Shown: one piece after another, positions 34,121-45,061 of the stretch | How positions within the stretch are numbered: position 1 is the first letter of the stretch | Layout of the letters: each line of letters starts with the position of its first letter | Origin: Atriophallophorus winterbourni | Taxonomy: Eukaryota; Platyhelminthes; Trematoda; Plagiorchiida; Microphallidae | Length of the DNA stretch: 64,000 bases | Direction: 5' to 3' | Assembly (NCBI GenBank): GCA_013407085.1 | Contig: JACCGJ010008407.1 | Location: forward strand, 32,869 to 96,868 | Translations under genes and position numbers: made by a program | The notes under the pieces: generated by a model | Database searches by the model: none | Seen by the model: only the letters and a program-made list of their open reading frames with translations | What the model was told of the DNA's origin: nothing

Positions 34121-34541
34121 TCAATAATGATGAAGTTGAGGATCGAGATGTTGAAATATGATGAACGTTCATCAAACAATATTGGAGCTGTAAATGTAAA
34201 TACTCCAATCCGTGTCTATATTATCCTCATGAAACAAAGTGACTGTGCAATTATTGCACAAACCTGGTTTCGTTAAAATGGTTGATTTTCAAACCATAAC
34301 GCCGCTATTTTGAACAACCATACAGTTTATTTGTTAGAAACAAATATTGAGTTCAAATGCACCGTTTAACCACACTAACGAAACCGATCCAAACCGTTTT
34401 AGAATACAGCGCTCGGAAATAAAAAATCAAAAACTAACAAAGTAATGACAATTTTATTTTAAATTTTACAAATACATTATTAATGAAACAGAAAAGTAAT
34501 TTGATAAGAACTTGATAATATCGAGTCTGGCCATTTGTAGC

Positions 34542-34772
34542 TTATTTATCATTGGCTAAATCATCAATTGATTTTCCAAAATTTTTAAACTCTTGCAAAG
34601 ATATTTTTCCATCTTCATTTTCATCAAGCAGGGCGATGAACACGTTTACCCATTTTGATTTGATTTTACAGCCTTCCTGCTTGAGAAATTCTTCAATATC
34701 CTCTCGACTCAATTGCCCATCCCCATCTTTGTCCAGCGTTCGAAAGACTTCTTCGATTTCGGCTTCAGTCAT
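34542..34772 (-). CDS. Two-EF-hand calcium-binding protein, copy 2 (variant)
   Basis: The same 76-residue fold as copy 1, with loops at residues 14-25 and 50-61. The segment between the hands (residues 33-40) reads EGCKIKSK instead of DGCKVSSR. Residue 71 region is KSIDD instead of KTIDD. About seven nucleotide changes fall in 24 bp of the linker against about two in the rest of the frame. The intron is kept (34,777-35,153; donor GTAAGT, ATG at 35,156-35,158), but its acceptor is TTTCGCAG, so the tandem AG choice of copies 1 and 3 is lost. AATAAA is at 34,453-34,458. It is probably a functional paralogue with a changed linker. Confidence 0.85.
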   Translation of the reverse strand: MTEAEIEEVFRTLDKDGDGQLSREDIEEFLKQEGCKIKSKWVNVFIALLDENEDGKISLQEFKNFGKSIDDLANDK

Positions 34773-35676
34773 ATTACTGCGAAATGTAGATTGACGAAGT
34801 CGTTATTCAAGTATATAAGTTTCCAAATGAACATCGGTAATTCTTTTTGATGCGGTCAATTTTACAGTATAAAATTCCCCATATACTGGAACTAATTAGA
34901 ATGCTAAAACATCAATACCTCTCTTTGTATTTGTCGAGCTATATTCGTTTTGTCTAAACGTAACGCTTTGCGCAAAAAAATTCCAAAATCTTATAGAATA
35001 ATTGCATAATATTTTATAGTATTTTATTTTATAATATTATATTATACTTGTGCGAATTATACTAAATCCTGAACGTCACAGTTAAGTCCACTATTACAAA
35101 TGATTACATGTTGAATATACTAGATAAGTGAGCATGAATGTCGTATTACTTACTCCATTTTCGATTAGTAATGCGTCGATCTGAAATTGAAAGACATTTT
35201 GTATTTATTGAAACTCGTGTGGTGATAACAATATTGCATTTATGCCTCAGTTCAACGAGCTATCAAACTAACCGAAAACAATGTATGACTTTCTAAGCAT
35301 GATTCTGTCTCACTGCTAGGGTATTCATACTTTTTGTGACGCAGTTCTCGAGAAGATGTCACGTCACATGCAGTTTGAAAACAACACCTACTGCATGATA
35401 AGCATAGCGTGATGATGAAATATTCTATTTCCTCAGTCACGTTTTCAATCTGTATGAATGTTTATTGATCCAAGCTTAGTATGGTGCACCTCATTATAAC
35501 GTCATATATCTGTCAATACACGTGTGAACGTCGTACGCGTGCGTCTCGGTGTAATTTGATTCACGTATATAGTTCCGTTTTAGTTTCCAGAACAAACACG
35601 GCTTAGCATTGCATAAAGAAAACCTTTTATTTGTTCATTTACCGATGTGATTGAAATTAAGAAATTCATTTAGTCT

Positions 35677-35692
35677 CTATATATATATATAT
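35677..35692. repeat. Short (TA)n tract, unit 2
   Basis: About 16 bp of TA dinucleotides at the position equivalent to 23,664-23,699. The sequence to its right pairs with the right arm (sum 85,457). The sequence to its left is less similar to the right arm than unit 1 is. Confidence 0.85.
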
Positions 35693-38100
35693 CACTTATG
35701 GCTACCGTATTAGAATGCGTGTTCAAGATAATTTTCGAACAGAGCTTCGGGAGAAAAATTTGGAAAACTGTCCTGATTGGTCCGATCTGCAAGGGCGGGG
35801 AAAATAAATTCCTTGAAACAATCGTCCGATACCTATATTACAAGGGATATCTAAGTCATCTGAGTCCATCAACGATGATGACGTCAGGAATCACATTGAC
35901 ATTAATAACGTTATCTCCGAAGCACAGCATAGATTCATGAAAAAACGATCTTGCATGACAATCTTGCTGTCAACAAAAGAAGCCTTATTTCAGCTTTTGA
36001 ATGCTGGAACTCCGTGGACGTAATTTATATTCATTTGTCAGAAGCATTTGATCGTCTCAAATACAAACGGCTCTTGTCGAAACACCTTACCTATGGAACT
36101 GATAGTTAACTCCAATGCATATTAGTATCACGAGTTGGTCACTCACAGCATGAGCGTCCATAGCGGACGACGATGACCGGCAGGTTTGTGATCAGGAAGC
36201 AAATACTTTTGCATGATGGATGTCAAGGTCACATTCTACTCACTCACCCTGCTCAAATATCGAAGTGATACGTTTCTCTATTGCATTGAATGCCGATATG
36301 AACGACTGAATTTGCTACGATCACGCTGATAAATTTATATTGTTATTGAATAGAAAAAGTCAGGATTCATAGCACTAATGTTATACAGATTCAGTGTTAG
36401 CTGAGGAAGCCTTCTTACTGATTTATCGAAATTCGGGAACATTAGGAAAAATGAACAAATAAGTCGATTTCGCAACGACATTTAAGCATTTTGACAATTT
36501 CTCGAAAATCATGAGTAGGCAACCAAAAAAATGGAACTTAAATAGCTCCATTGTAAAACTAAATCAATGAATCAAGCTAACGAAATGTTTTGTGAGAGCA
36601 AAATCATGTCACCACACCCTTTACGTTTTTGGACGCTTATTGAAGACAAGTTCGTCGTCGCATGTCGATACAACGTCAATGTCCATAGAATCGCCATGAT
36701 TGTGATGATAACGAAAAAAATAAATGTCTATTGAGAGCAGCTTTTCCATGATCTTAATGCTGAGATGGCAAGCTGTGCTTAACATTCAAGATGTATTGGG
36801 AAGAAAATAAATAACTGTAAGATACCACAGGTTTACGTGAGCAAATTTAATTAACGTTACTTGCATGTTTGCCACCATACTGTTGCACAAACCATAATCC
36901 TGTTGATCGCTATTCAAACGGTAGATCATAGAATCCCCTGATAAATTCAATTGCTGTATGATAAACTAGTTCGTGTGGTAATATGAATTGCAATCGTGTT
37001 GCTCAAGCTTGAGCTGTACTCTCCACAGTTGGGAGTATGAATATATTGGGTATCTTCGACATTGTGATCCCCTGTAAAAGTCTGCCAATAAGTCTCAGAA
37101 CTCAGAACTCAGAAAATTTTATGGTAGAAAAAGCAGTAAGCTAAACAATAACCATAGGATGAAAAGGAATATATGAAAAAATATAAAATATCTCAGAAAT
37201 TAATAGGGACAATCACATACCGCATGGTTCGTCATAAAATCATCGAGTTTGGAAGCGAAAACCTCAACAGATTCTGAGCGTGTGATTTCTACAGTCAAAT
37301 ATTTCTAAGTGAAACAAATTCTTACCGAGAAAAAATTACGACGAATACTTAATCGAGAATGCGAAATGCTTGAAGCCTTTGAATTTTTTCGTGTTCCAGT
37401 AAGGCCATTGGGATTTAGCAAATGTTTTAGGGGATGGTTTTAAGTATGCAGCATTTTGAAAGTCAACAGGAGGTCACTACGTATCCGTCGTTGTGTAAAA
37501 TCGTGAAAGTTCAGTTTTAACATTCGCTCTGTGAAAAGCAAATTTCTGTAGCGGGGGACCAACTTTGTAGCACGATGATAAATCCTGTCGAGTAGTTCGA
37601 TATCCTTCCTCAGCCATGGTGCACAGGCTTGGATGGAATATTCCTTAACAGGACGTATATACGTGTTAATTACCCGGGGTAGGGTTTCGGGCGTAAAAAT
37701 CCGGAATATTCTTTTGAGAAGACTCAAGATACGGCAAGCTTTATTGTACACAATCCGGCAATGATGTCCAGGCTTAAGGTTAAACGAAACCCAGATGCCA
37801 AGATCTTTTTTCTGCTGTGGTCCAGACGAGATCTTGCGTGCCAAGCTGATTCGTGTGGTGCAGATATTTTCCAAGCTGCAGCATTTTACATTTCGCAGGG
37901 TTAAATGGTAACTCATTTAACTGGGACCAACGAGATAAGGTGCAAAGATCCCGTACAGTCAGCCATACAGTCATTAACAGACCTGACACGTTTGCATATT
38001 TTAATATCATCGGTAAATAGTATCAAGTTGCATCCAATATCCTCTACTATATCGTTCATATACACCAAGAATAGAAGAGGTCCGAGCACCGAGCCTTGCG
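35693..38100. repeat. Palindrome inner segment, left arm
   Basis: Mirrored at 47,357-49,764 with a constant sum of 85,457. The 158-codon frame at 37,440-37,916 is residue-for-residue identical to 47,541-48,017, and the 80-codon frames at 35,698 and 49,517 also match exactly. Identity drops sharply at about 38,085-38,100, where the left copy carries a roughly 30-bp deletion (CTTGCGCAACGCGAGG). Confidence 0.95.
35698..36470 (+). mobile_element. Decayed CR1-like RT fragment (unit 2)
   Basis: Counterpart of 23,705-24,480. It has the same KIWKTVLIGPICKGG box and the later EAFDRLKYKRLL. It is broken by the same frameshifts. Confidence 0.6.
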
Positions 38101-38868
38101 CAACGCGAGGCTCTAGATACGGTGTGGCCAACGCGAACTTGGACGTGTCTATCTGTAAGATAATCCCTTATCCAATTCAGCAATATTCCCGATATTCCAT
38201 AGGATTCGAGCTTTTTAATTGAGATGTCATGGTTGACTCTATCGAAAGCTTTGGAAATATCGATGTGGCAAGCATGTACAGCCTCACCTTTCTCTAGTGC
38301 GTTGGTCTAATCCTCGAACGTTGTAAGAAGGTTAGATAAACAGCAACGATCTCTTTGAAAACCGTGTTGTGCTGCGGTCAAAATGTTCTCTTATGCGCGC
38401 AGTCACAATGCGTTCCATTAACTTAGAGATTACCGGCAGTAAAGTTACCGGTCTATAGTTTGCCGTGTCTGAACGGCTACCGCCTTTATAAATTGGGGTT
38501 ATCATACCTGCTTTCATTCATTTAAACTGAGATTGAATATGCGAGTGAGAGGAGCAGTCAAAGCGACGCGACACCTGCGAAGTATGGCGGTGGGTAATTT
38601 TGTCTGCGCCAGCGGAGTTCTTTTCGTTTAGTTCACAAAGTTCCCGCCCAACCATGTATTCGTTGATAGTCATTTCACTTAATAATTCGAAATGTGACGA
38701 ACTTGATGAAACTTGATATGGTAGACAACGCTTGGGATTGAAGACAAACGAGTAAAAAGTTGCTAAAGCATCGGCAGTATCTTGGGCAGTGTGGGTCAAT
38801 CCATTAGGTGATATTACAGAAATTACATCTGGTTTGATCTTTGATCTTTCAATTACTGTCATGTAGTT
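37094..38868 (-). mobile_element. CR1-C 3-prime half, dead (unit 2)
   Basis: Minus-strand counterpart of 25,126-26,910, with CTCAGAA terminal repeats at 37,094-37,114. RT pieces are at 38,518-38,871, 38,332-38,517 (ITPIYKGGSRSDTANYRPV) and 37,913-38,131; the C-terminus is at 37,440-37,916. It has extra damage relative to unit 1, namely the deletion near 38,100 and a frameshift near 38,515. It is joined to the CR1-D 3-prime end at about 38,868. Confidence 0.85.
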
Positions 38869-41016
38869 CAAAGTAATTCAATGTAATTCAAAGTTTTATT
38901 GGTCCAAAAAGCAAATACTTTACAGTAACCACAGATGAAAAATATATGGAATACATAAAAAACAACACAAATGTTTTATACACATGGAACGTCAGCACGT
39001 GTATTCAGGTGCAAGTTTGGGTTTGGTCAACATATACTTGTCAAGTTCAGCCTTGAACATGTTCAGGCTTGTTGCGCGAATGATATGTGGGGGCAGGGAG
39101 TTCCATAGAAAACAGACTCTGACAGCAAAGAAAAACCTTCGACAATTTGATCTGGAGTATGGAATAATTAACTTGTATCCATGCGATCTGCTACCACGTG
39201 CTTCTTGCCGATGAAACAGGTGTTCAAGTGGGTGATCCACTGTATGCAGAATGTTGAAATGCAGGATAAAGTCACCCGTGAGACAACGGTGCGAAAAGTC
39301 AAAAAGGTTTAGCGTTGCAATCCGCTCCTCGTATGGCCTGTTGCTGCGTACGATTTCGGGTATATCATTCGCGTACACCATAAAGAGTATTGGCCCCAAG
39401 ACTGAGCTTTGAGGTACGCCACTTGTAAATTCTACTGGGCTGGATAGTGCCCCATCAACTCTAACCCTTATAACTCTACCAGTCAAATAATCCTTTATCC
39501 AGGTCAATAGTCTGCCGCACTCCCCGAGCTGCTCCAATTCTTTATAGCAGTATGCTGTGGTTAACACGGTCAAAAGCTTTAGACATGTCCAAGTAACACG
39601 CATGGATAGAGCATCCATCGTCCACGGCTCGAGTCCAATTATCAAGAGTTATGAGAAGATTGGTGAGACAGGAGTGTCTTGTCCTAAATCCGTGCTGTGC
39701 GATAGAAATCAGCTTATTTTGTTTCACATGTTCAATGAGTTCGTCAGCCACAAGTCGTTCGAGAACTTTAGAGACCACTGGCAACAACGTGACTGGTCTG
39801 TAGTTAGACACATCGGATCGGTTTCCTCCTTTGTAAATCGGAGTGATTAGTCCACTTTTCCAGTCATTAGCAACCGTGCTACAACTCAAGGACAGGTTGA
39901 AAAGGTCAGAGAGTGGTGAGAATAGAGCATGGGCGCATTGCTTTAGGATGAATGGTGTTATTTCATCAGCACCCGGGGATTTTTTTGTATTTAACCCGCG
40001 TAGCTTTACCAGGACACTCTCGGGTTTCACAACGATTTCGTGTATTGTATTCTGCGATCTGAATGCAGGTATATCGTAGGATACGCGCTCGTTAGGGTAG
40101 AACACTCTAGAGTAAAATTGAGCGAGTTCGTTAGCGGCTTCGAGAGCTGTGGATGTAGTTCCAGTCGTAGTAAGTAAAGCGGAAACACCTGGCTTTACCC
40201 TGGCCTTTCTGTTCACGATCTGGAAGAGGAGCTTTGGATTTCGTTCAATTTTATCCATCAGATTCATTTGATACTTTTCTTTATCCTGCTGGACAAGTTT
40301 AGTAACTTTGTTGCTCAACTAACGGTAAGATTCCCAAGAGTCAGGTGTTGAATGCAGTACGTAGATTCTCCACGCACCGATTCTTACCTTTATCGATTTC
40401 CGTGTTCGACTCCGGATCACGAATTTGAATCCTTTTTTCAGTTGTTTTGAAACATATTTTGAGTGGAGTTCTATTTTTCGGTTGATTTTTTGGAGTATCG
40501 ATGACCAGCATTGTTGGACATCAGTGCTAATCGGTGCCCAGTCGGTGACTTCTTGAAGAGACATTGATAATGCAACCGTATCGATTTTTCTTATCAACTT
40601 CTAAGCATCACTTGCTCTTTTCGCTTCAGATATATAGTCGAATACAATGACTACATGATCACTCTTTCCAAGAATTGCTTCATAGCGGATATCCTCGATG
40701 ACATTTTCCTCGCTCGTCAGAACAAAATCGAGAATGGACGGCGTGTTTGTGCCTCTGAAGCGAGTGCTGCTTGAGATGTGGTTGAATAAAGGAATTTCGT
40801 TGAACATTTTGTAGAATAGATGATCAAGTGAGTTCACCGGTGGAATCTCGCTTTTTAGTAAATTCGGAAGAGAAAATGCACCCATGATCAAGACGTTGTT
40901 TTGATATGTGGAAACAACCAGCTGAGTTTTCTTAATTAAACTAGCATTGTATGCTTCGTCTGCTGACGGTGGTCGGTAAATCACACCAGCAACACAGTTT
41001 TCACCTGTTGCTAATT
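38869..41016 (-). mobile_element. CR1-D element with internal in-frame deletion (unit 2)
   Basis: Minus-strand counterpart of 26,911-29,542. A 483-bp deletion (unit 1 positions 27,389-27,871, flanked by TTG) fuses the palm just after NDIPEIVRS to the C-terminal NRPYEERI and removes the FADD catalytic box. Because 483 is a multiple of three, the 217-codon frame at 38,992-39,645 stays open. The RT fingers and motif A are well kept at 39,542-40,318 (258 codons, SPGADEITPFILK, LDMSKAFDRVNHSILL). The 5-prime side is cut in the endonuclease at 41,016. Confidence 0.85.
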
Positions 41017-41486
41017 TTGAATTGATATCTCCTGCTGTGCGGACGCATATATTTGTGCTCTCATACTTTTGGATTTATTTCCTCACATTTTTGCCTGAAC
41101 TGGACGGTTCATATATCATTGAACTCGTCTCAATTTGCTCTTTCGGAATATACCCATTTCAACTTCGAGCAAGGTGAATTCTTGAAAATTCAAATTTTCA
41201 AGTTTTAACCCAATTTTACCGACGCGTGCAATATCCTTGGCGATTCAGAATATTGTTCCTGTTCGAATACTGTTGAGAGGATCACATCATTTCGAATTGA
41301 CTGATAGTTTTTTCAACACTATCAGATTGAAACTCGTTCAACCGCACCACTTTTATCCAACTCGTTCGTATTTTACCGCTTGGATCGCATCACTCCGATC
41401 CAACGCATTCACTCCACCAGTACCTACCGATCGATAAACAACTGCACCGCTAAGTGCACTGACTCATCACTCGTTGGATTGTAACA

Positions 41487-42488
41487 ATGACGCGAAGGAT
41501 GACCTCGATGACCCAGATAAAGAAGGCAGCACGTGATGTGTGTCAAATTTGTAACAAAGGGGTAAGCGCCAAATCCATCGTTGTTAAATGTTTTGGCTGT
41601 TTGAGTAAAATACATACGAAATGTGATAAAGCCCTAACGAAAGAAGTGATATGTTTTATTAACAACGTTGATTTACCCGGTGTTTGCTACGTATGTTGTG
41701 CATGTCGAAGTAAACAGCCTATCGATACGACTACAAATCCTCCCCACGAGGCAAAGCTGGAATCTCGAATGGAGATTTTGGAAAATTGCTTTCGAAAACT
41801 TGAGGAAACATTTAAACCGCTTTTGGTAGATACAATTGCCAAGGAAATTCGACCCGAAATAAATGTTGCTCAAGATACAAAGGAAAAGGAAATTACTGCA
41901 ATAACGGCTCCCTTAACTGAATGTGTTGATAGCTCATCCGAAAGTAATAAAGATGGACCTACTGAACCCTGTTTACCTAGGTCCTCATCTGGTAAAATTG
42001 TGAACACTTTGTCCAGGACTCCCCGTCGTCTAGTTGCTAGATCCGAGCCTCCCAAAAAAAGCAATGTTACCGCTCATTCTACCAAGACAGATATCTCTCT
42101 CAGTGTAATCTGCACAAATATCCCGGAATCGACAGATTCACTTTTCTCAGCAAGAAAAACACATGAGCTCAATGAATGGACTAAACTCTGTACACACATG
42201 GGCTTGAAAGCTTTGGTACCTACATCGATGACGCGCTTAACCCGGCATAAAGACTCCCCTCACGTAGACCGGCCGCGCCTATTAAGGGTGACATTGCGAA
42301 ATAAATCTGAAATGGAAGAAGTCATCCTCAATGCGTATCTACTCGGTGCTTGTCCCGGTTTGACCTGCAGAGTACAAGCTGACATACCTTGGTGGGAAAG
42401 GAAAGGTCAATCCACTCGTCGAGACCACTCTACTTCACGTAGTTTAATATTCCTCGGTGTCCCCGAAAATGTTGATGTAGTATCAGCA
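41487..42488 (+). CDS. CR1-C ORF1 protein, N-terminal part (PHD-like finger)
   Basis: The first 334 codons of ORF1. Residues 19-70 carry a C4HC3 PHD-like finger: CQIC (19-22), CFGC (35-38), HTKC (43-46), CYVC (67-70). A likely coiled coil follows (about 84-115, SRMEILENCFRKLEET), then a Ser/Thr-rich linker and a globular region with RPRLLRVTLRNKSEMEEVIL and ADIPWWERKG, a box shared by all the CR1 ORF1 remnants here. CR1 ORF1 proteins bind element RNA. The frame is cut by the RTE-B insertion at 42,488 and resumes exactly at 45,062. Confidence 0.75.
42479..42488 (+). repeat. 10-bp target-site duplication, left copy
   Basis: AGTATCAGCA directly before the RTE-B insertion. The identical 10 bases occur at 45,052-45,061 directly after its (CAA)n tail. 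Confidence 0.9.
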
Positions 42489-45051
42489 CCAGCTTGATCT
42501 TATCCTTGTTAGGCGCACTAATATAGGAAGCGTACTTCTCACCAGATCATATCAAAGCGCAGACTGTGACACTGATCATTCACTGGTTTGTGCAAAACTG
42601 AAGCTTTCCGACACGAGATTTCACCGCACCAAATTGTCTGGTAAGCCTAGGATTGACGTCACCCGCATGTGCGAACCTAATCTAGCTGCGCGATTTGCAA
42701 AAGCCTTCACAGCCGAGTTCAGCAAGACAACCCCACTTGAATCGGCTTCAGAAAACTGGGAATCGATTAAAAACAGCATATGCCGAGTCGCACTTTCCAC
42801 TTTCGGTCCGAAGAAAGCTCGAACGAGCGACTGGTTCGAAGCAAAAGCTTCTGAGATGACTGCTGTGTTGGATGAGAAACGGTCAGCATTCTTGAGGTTC
42901 AAAGGTATGCCAACAGATGAAAACTTACGACTTTTAAGAGCAGCCAGAAATAAGGTCCAACAGACTGCAAGGCGATGTGCAAATGACTACTGGACAGAAA
43001 TTAGCCTTAGTATCCAAAAAGCTGCGGATACTGGAAATTTTCACGGCATGTATGATGGGATCAAGAGAGCCATTGGTCCAAACAAACATAAAATGGCTCC
43101 CATTAAGTCTGTATCTGGTGACCCGATTGTGGACAAAACTCAGCAGATGGAAAGATGGGTAGAGCACTTCTCCTCCCTCTACTCTAGGGACAGTACGGTT
43201 TTACCACATGTATTTGAAAATTTCGAGCGGTTGCCGACTATTGAATATCTAGATACTCCCCCTACTCTTGATGAGCTCAATAGAGCAATCGACCGCTTAG
43301 CGAATGGGAAGGCCCCTGGTGACGACGGAATTCCACCTGAGCTCATCAAATGCGGTAGAGCAGCATTATTGCAACCGCTTCACCACTTGCTTCTTCAGTG
43401 CTGGCAGGAGGGGGGTGTCCCACAAGAGATGCGAGACACAAAGATCATCACCCTATTCAAGAATAAAGGAGATAGAGGCGACTGCAACAATTACAGAGGA
43501 ATCTCCCTTCTGAATGTTGTAGGCAAATTGTTTGCTAAAGTCTTACAGATCCGGCTGCAAGTTTTAGCTGATAGAATTTACTCCGAATCTCAATGTGGCT
43601 TCCGCAAGGGAAGATCGACCGTTGACATGATCTTCTCCCTAAGACAACTTCAAGAAAAGTGTCGGGAACAGCGTATGCCATTATACGCTGTTTTTATTGA
43701 TTTAACGAAGGCATTCGACAACCTCAGCAGGGAGGGTCTTTTCAAAATGCTTAATTTGATAGGCTGCCCACCAAGACTGCTAAAGCTCGTTATTTCGTTC
43801 CACTCAGGCATGAAGGGCTCAGTCCATTTTAACGGTTTCAGGTCAGAAGTCTTTGAAATTCGCCGAGGCGTCAAACAAGGGTGTGTTCTGGCTCCCACGC
43901 TGTTCGGCATTTTCTTTGCTCTACTTCTGAAGTACGCTTTCAGGACGAGAACAGAAGGTATTTACTTACGCACGCGAAATGATGGCAAGCTTTTCAACCT
44001 AAACCGGTTGAGAGCACAAACCAAGGCACGAAATGTGCTAATCCGTGACCTGCTGTTTGCCGACGATGCAGCCTTTATTGCTCACTCCCAGGAGCACCTT
44101 CAGTCTCTAATGGACTGTTTTTCGTCGGCATGCAAAGACTTTGGTCTAACAATAAGCATGAGCAAGACCAAAGTCCTTAGCCAAGGGACTGTATCGCCTC
44201 CCATCATAACTGTTGGAAACTGTCAGCTTGAATCAGTACATCAGTTCACATACCTTGGTTCAACCATTGCGGATAACCTCTCGCTAGACACGGAGATTGA
44301 TAAGCGGATTGGCAGAGCAGCTGTCATTCTGTCCCGTTTGAACTCTCGTGTTTGGGGTAACCGCAAGCTGACTGTAAAGACGAAAATGATGGTGTACAGC
44401 GCGTGCGTACTGAACGCTTTACTGTACGGCAGTGAAACCTGGACCACCCACGCAAGACACGAACGGAAGCTGAATGCTTTCCATCTACGAAGCATCCGTC
44501 GTATCTTGAACATATCGTGGATGGACAGAGTGACTAATGCTGAAGTGCTTTTAAAAGCTGGTCTACAGAGCATGTTCACTCTATTGCGACAGCGCCGCCT
44601 GCGCTGGCTTGGTCATGTCTATAGAATGGAAAATGGTCGTATTCCGAAAGATCTACTCTATGGTGAGTTGCAACTAGGAAGTCGACCATTGGGCAGACCG
44701 CACTTGCGGTACAAAGACGTTTGTAAAAGAGATATGAAAGCTCTTGGCATTGACCCGGCGAGTTGGGAAGAACTTGCTCTCGACCGCTCACATTGGAGGC
44801 ACTGTGTAAAGCGTCGTCTGCATGCTGGGGAGAAGCAGATACAGCTCTTGGCAGCTGAACGCAGATCACGCCGCCGACGTGCAACTAACGCAATACAACC
44901 GAGTTCTGACTATCGCTGCCAGCGCTGCGGGAGAGATTGTTCCTCCCGAATCGGACTGTTTAGTCACTCAAAAAGCTGCAAAACTTGAACTTTCACGCGT
45001 TTGTGATGTACATCCATGGTCGACATCGACCGAAGGAGGCCAACAACAACA
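42489..45051 (+). mobile_element. RTE-B non-LTR insertion, 5-prime truncated, young
   Basis: 2,563 bp flanked by a perfect 10-bp duplication. It starts within the endonuclease and ends with the family tail CGACCGAAGGAGGCCAACAA plus a short CAA run, as RTE elements end in short tandem repeats. The single long frame is undamaged. This makes it the youngest retroelement in the window, inserted after the host CR1-C. Confidence 0.92.
42490..44988 (+). CDS. RTE-B reverse transcriptase with end of endonuclease and zinc knuckle
   Basis: The frame is open from the insertion edge (832 codons); the first Met is at 42,634, giving 784 residues. The 5-prime part keeps the end of the APE domain (DTDHSLVCAKLKL). 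From the Met, a linker (1 to about 190) precedes the RT: GKAPGDDGIPPEL, CGFRKGRSTVDMIF, motif A FIDLTKAFD (first Asp 356), motif B GVKQGCVLAPTLF, motif C FADD (Asp 477-478), then YLGSTI, LLYGSETWT and RRLRWLGHVYRM. A basic stretch leads to CxxC-x12-HxxxC (Cys762, Cys765, His778, Cys782), a knuckle that may bind nucleic acid. All catalytic residues are present, but the endonuclease is truncated. Confidence 0.88.
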   Translation, partial: QLDLILVRRTNIGSVLLTRSYQSADCDTDHSLVCAKLKLSDTRFHRTKLSGKPRIDVTRMCEPNLAARFAKAFTAEFSKTTPLESASENWESIKNSICRVALSTFGPKKARTSDWFEAKASEMTAVLDEKRSAFLRFKGMPTDENLRLLRAARNKVQQTARRCANDYWTEISLSIQKAADTGNFHGMYDGIKRAIGPNKHKMAPIKSVSGDPIVDKTQQMERWVEHFSSLYSRDSTVLPHVFENFERLPTIEYLDTPPTLDELNRAIDRLANGKAPGDDGIPPELIKCGRAALLQPLHHLLLQCWQEGGVPQEMRDTKIITLFKNKGDRGDCNNYRGISLLNVVGKLFAKVLQIRLQVLADRIYSESQCGFRKGRSTVDMIFSLRQLQEKCREQRMPLYAVFIDLTKAFDNLSREGLFKMLNLIGCPPRLLKLVISFHSGMKGSVHFNGFRSEVFEIRRGVKQGCVLAPTLFGIFFALLLKYAFRTRTEGIYLRTRNDGKLFNLNRLRAQTKARNVLIRDLLFADDAAFIAHSQEHLQSLMDCFSSACKDFGLTISMSKTKVLSQGTVSPPIITVGNCQLESVHQFTYLGSTIADNLSLDTEIDKRIGRAAVILSRLNSRVWGNRKLTVKTKMMVYSACVLNALLYGSETWTTHARHERKLNAFHLRSIRRILNISWMDRVTNAEVLLKAGLQSMFTLLRQRRLRWLGHVYRMENGRIPKDLLYGELQLGSRPLGRPHLRYKDVCKRDMKALGIDPASWEELALDRSHWRHCVKRRLHAGEKQIQLLAAERRSRRRRATNAIQPSSDYRCQRCGRDCSSRIGLFSHSKSCKT

Positions 45052-45061
45052 AGTATCAGCA
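45052..45061 (+). repeat. 10-bp target-site duplication, right copy
   Basis: AGTATCAGCA, identical to 42,479-42,488. Confidence 0.9.

Larger units (their letters stand above)
31789..41016. repeat. 12-kb-period direct repeat, unit 2
   Basis: The second copy of 20,777-29,542. It begins at the RTE-B fragment and ends inside the CR1-D endonuclease (last shared bases GTTGCTAATT), where it abuts the 5-prime end of the long CR1-C. It includes about 1.0 kb of SR2-like sequence absent from unit 1 and lacks 483 bp of CR1-D. Confidence 0.9.

Noticed and set aside
41017..41030. CR1-C inserted into CR1-D at 41,017
   Set aside because: The sequence after the CR1-C 3-prime end (48,364) is not CR1-D and no target duplication is present, so this is a rearrangement or truncation junction.
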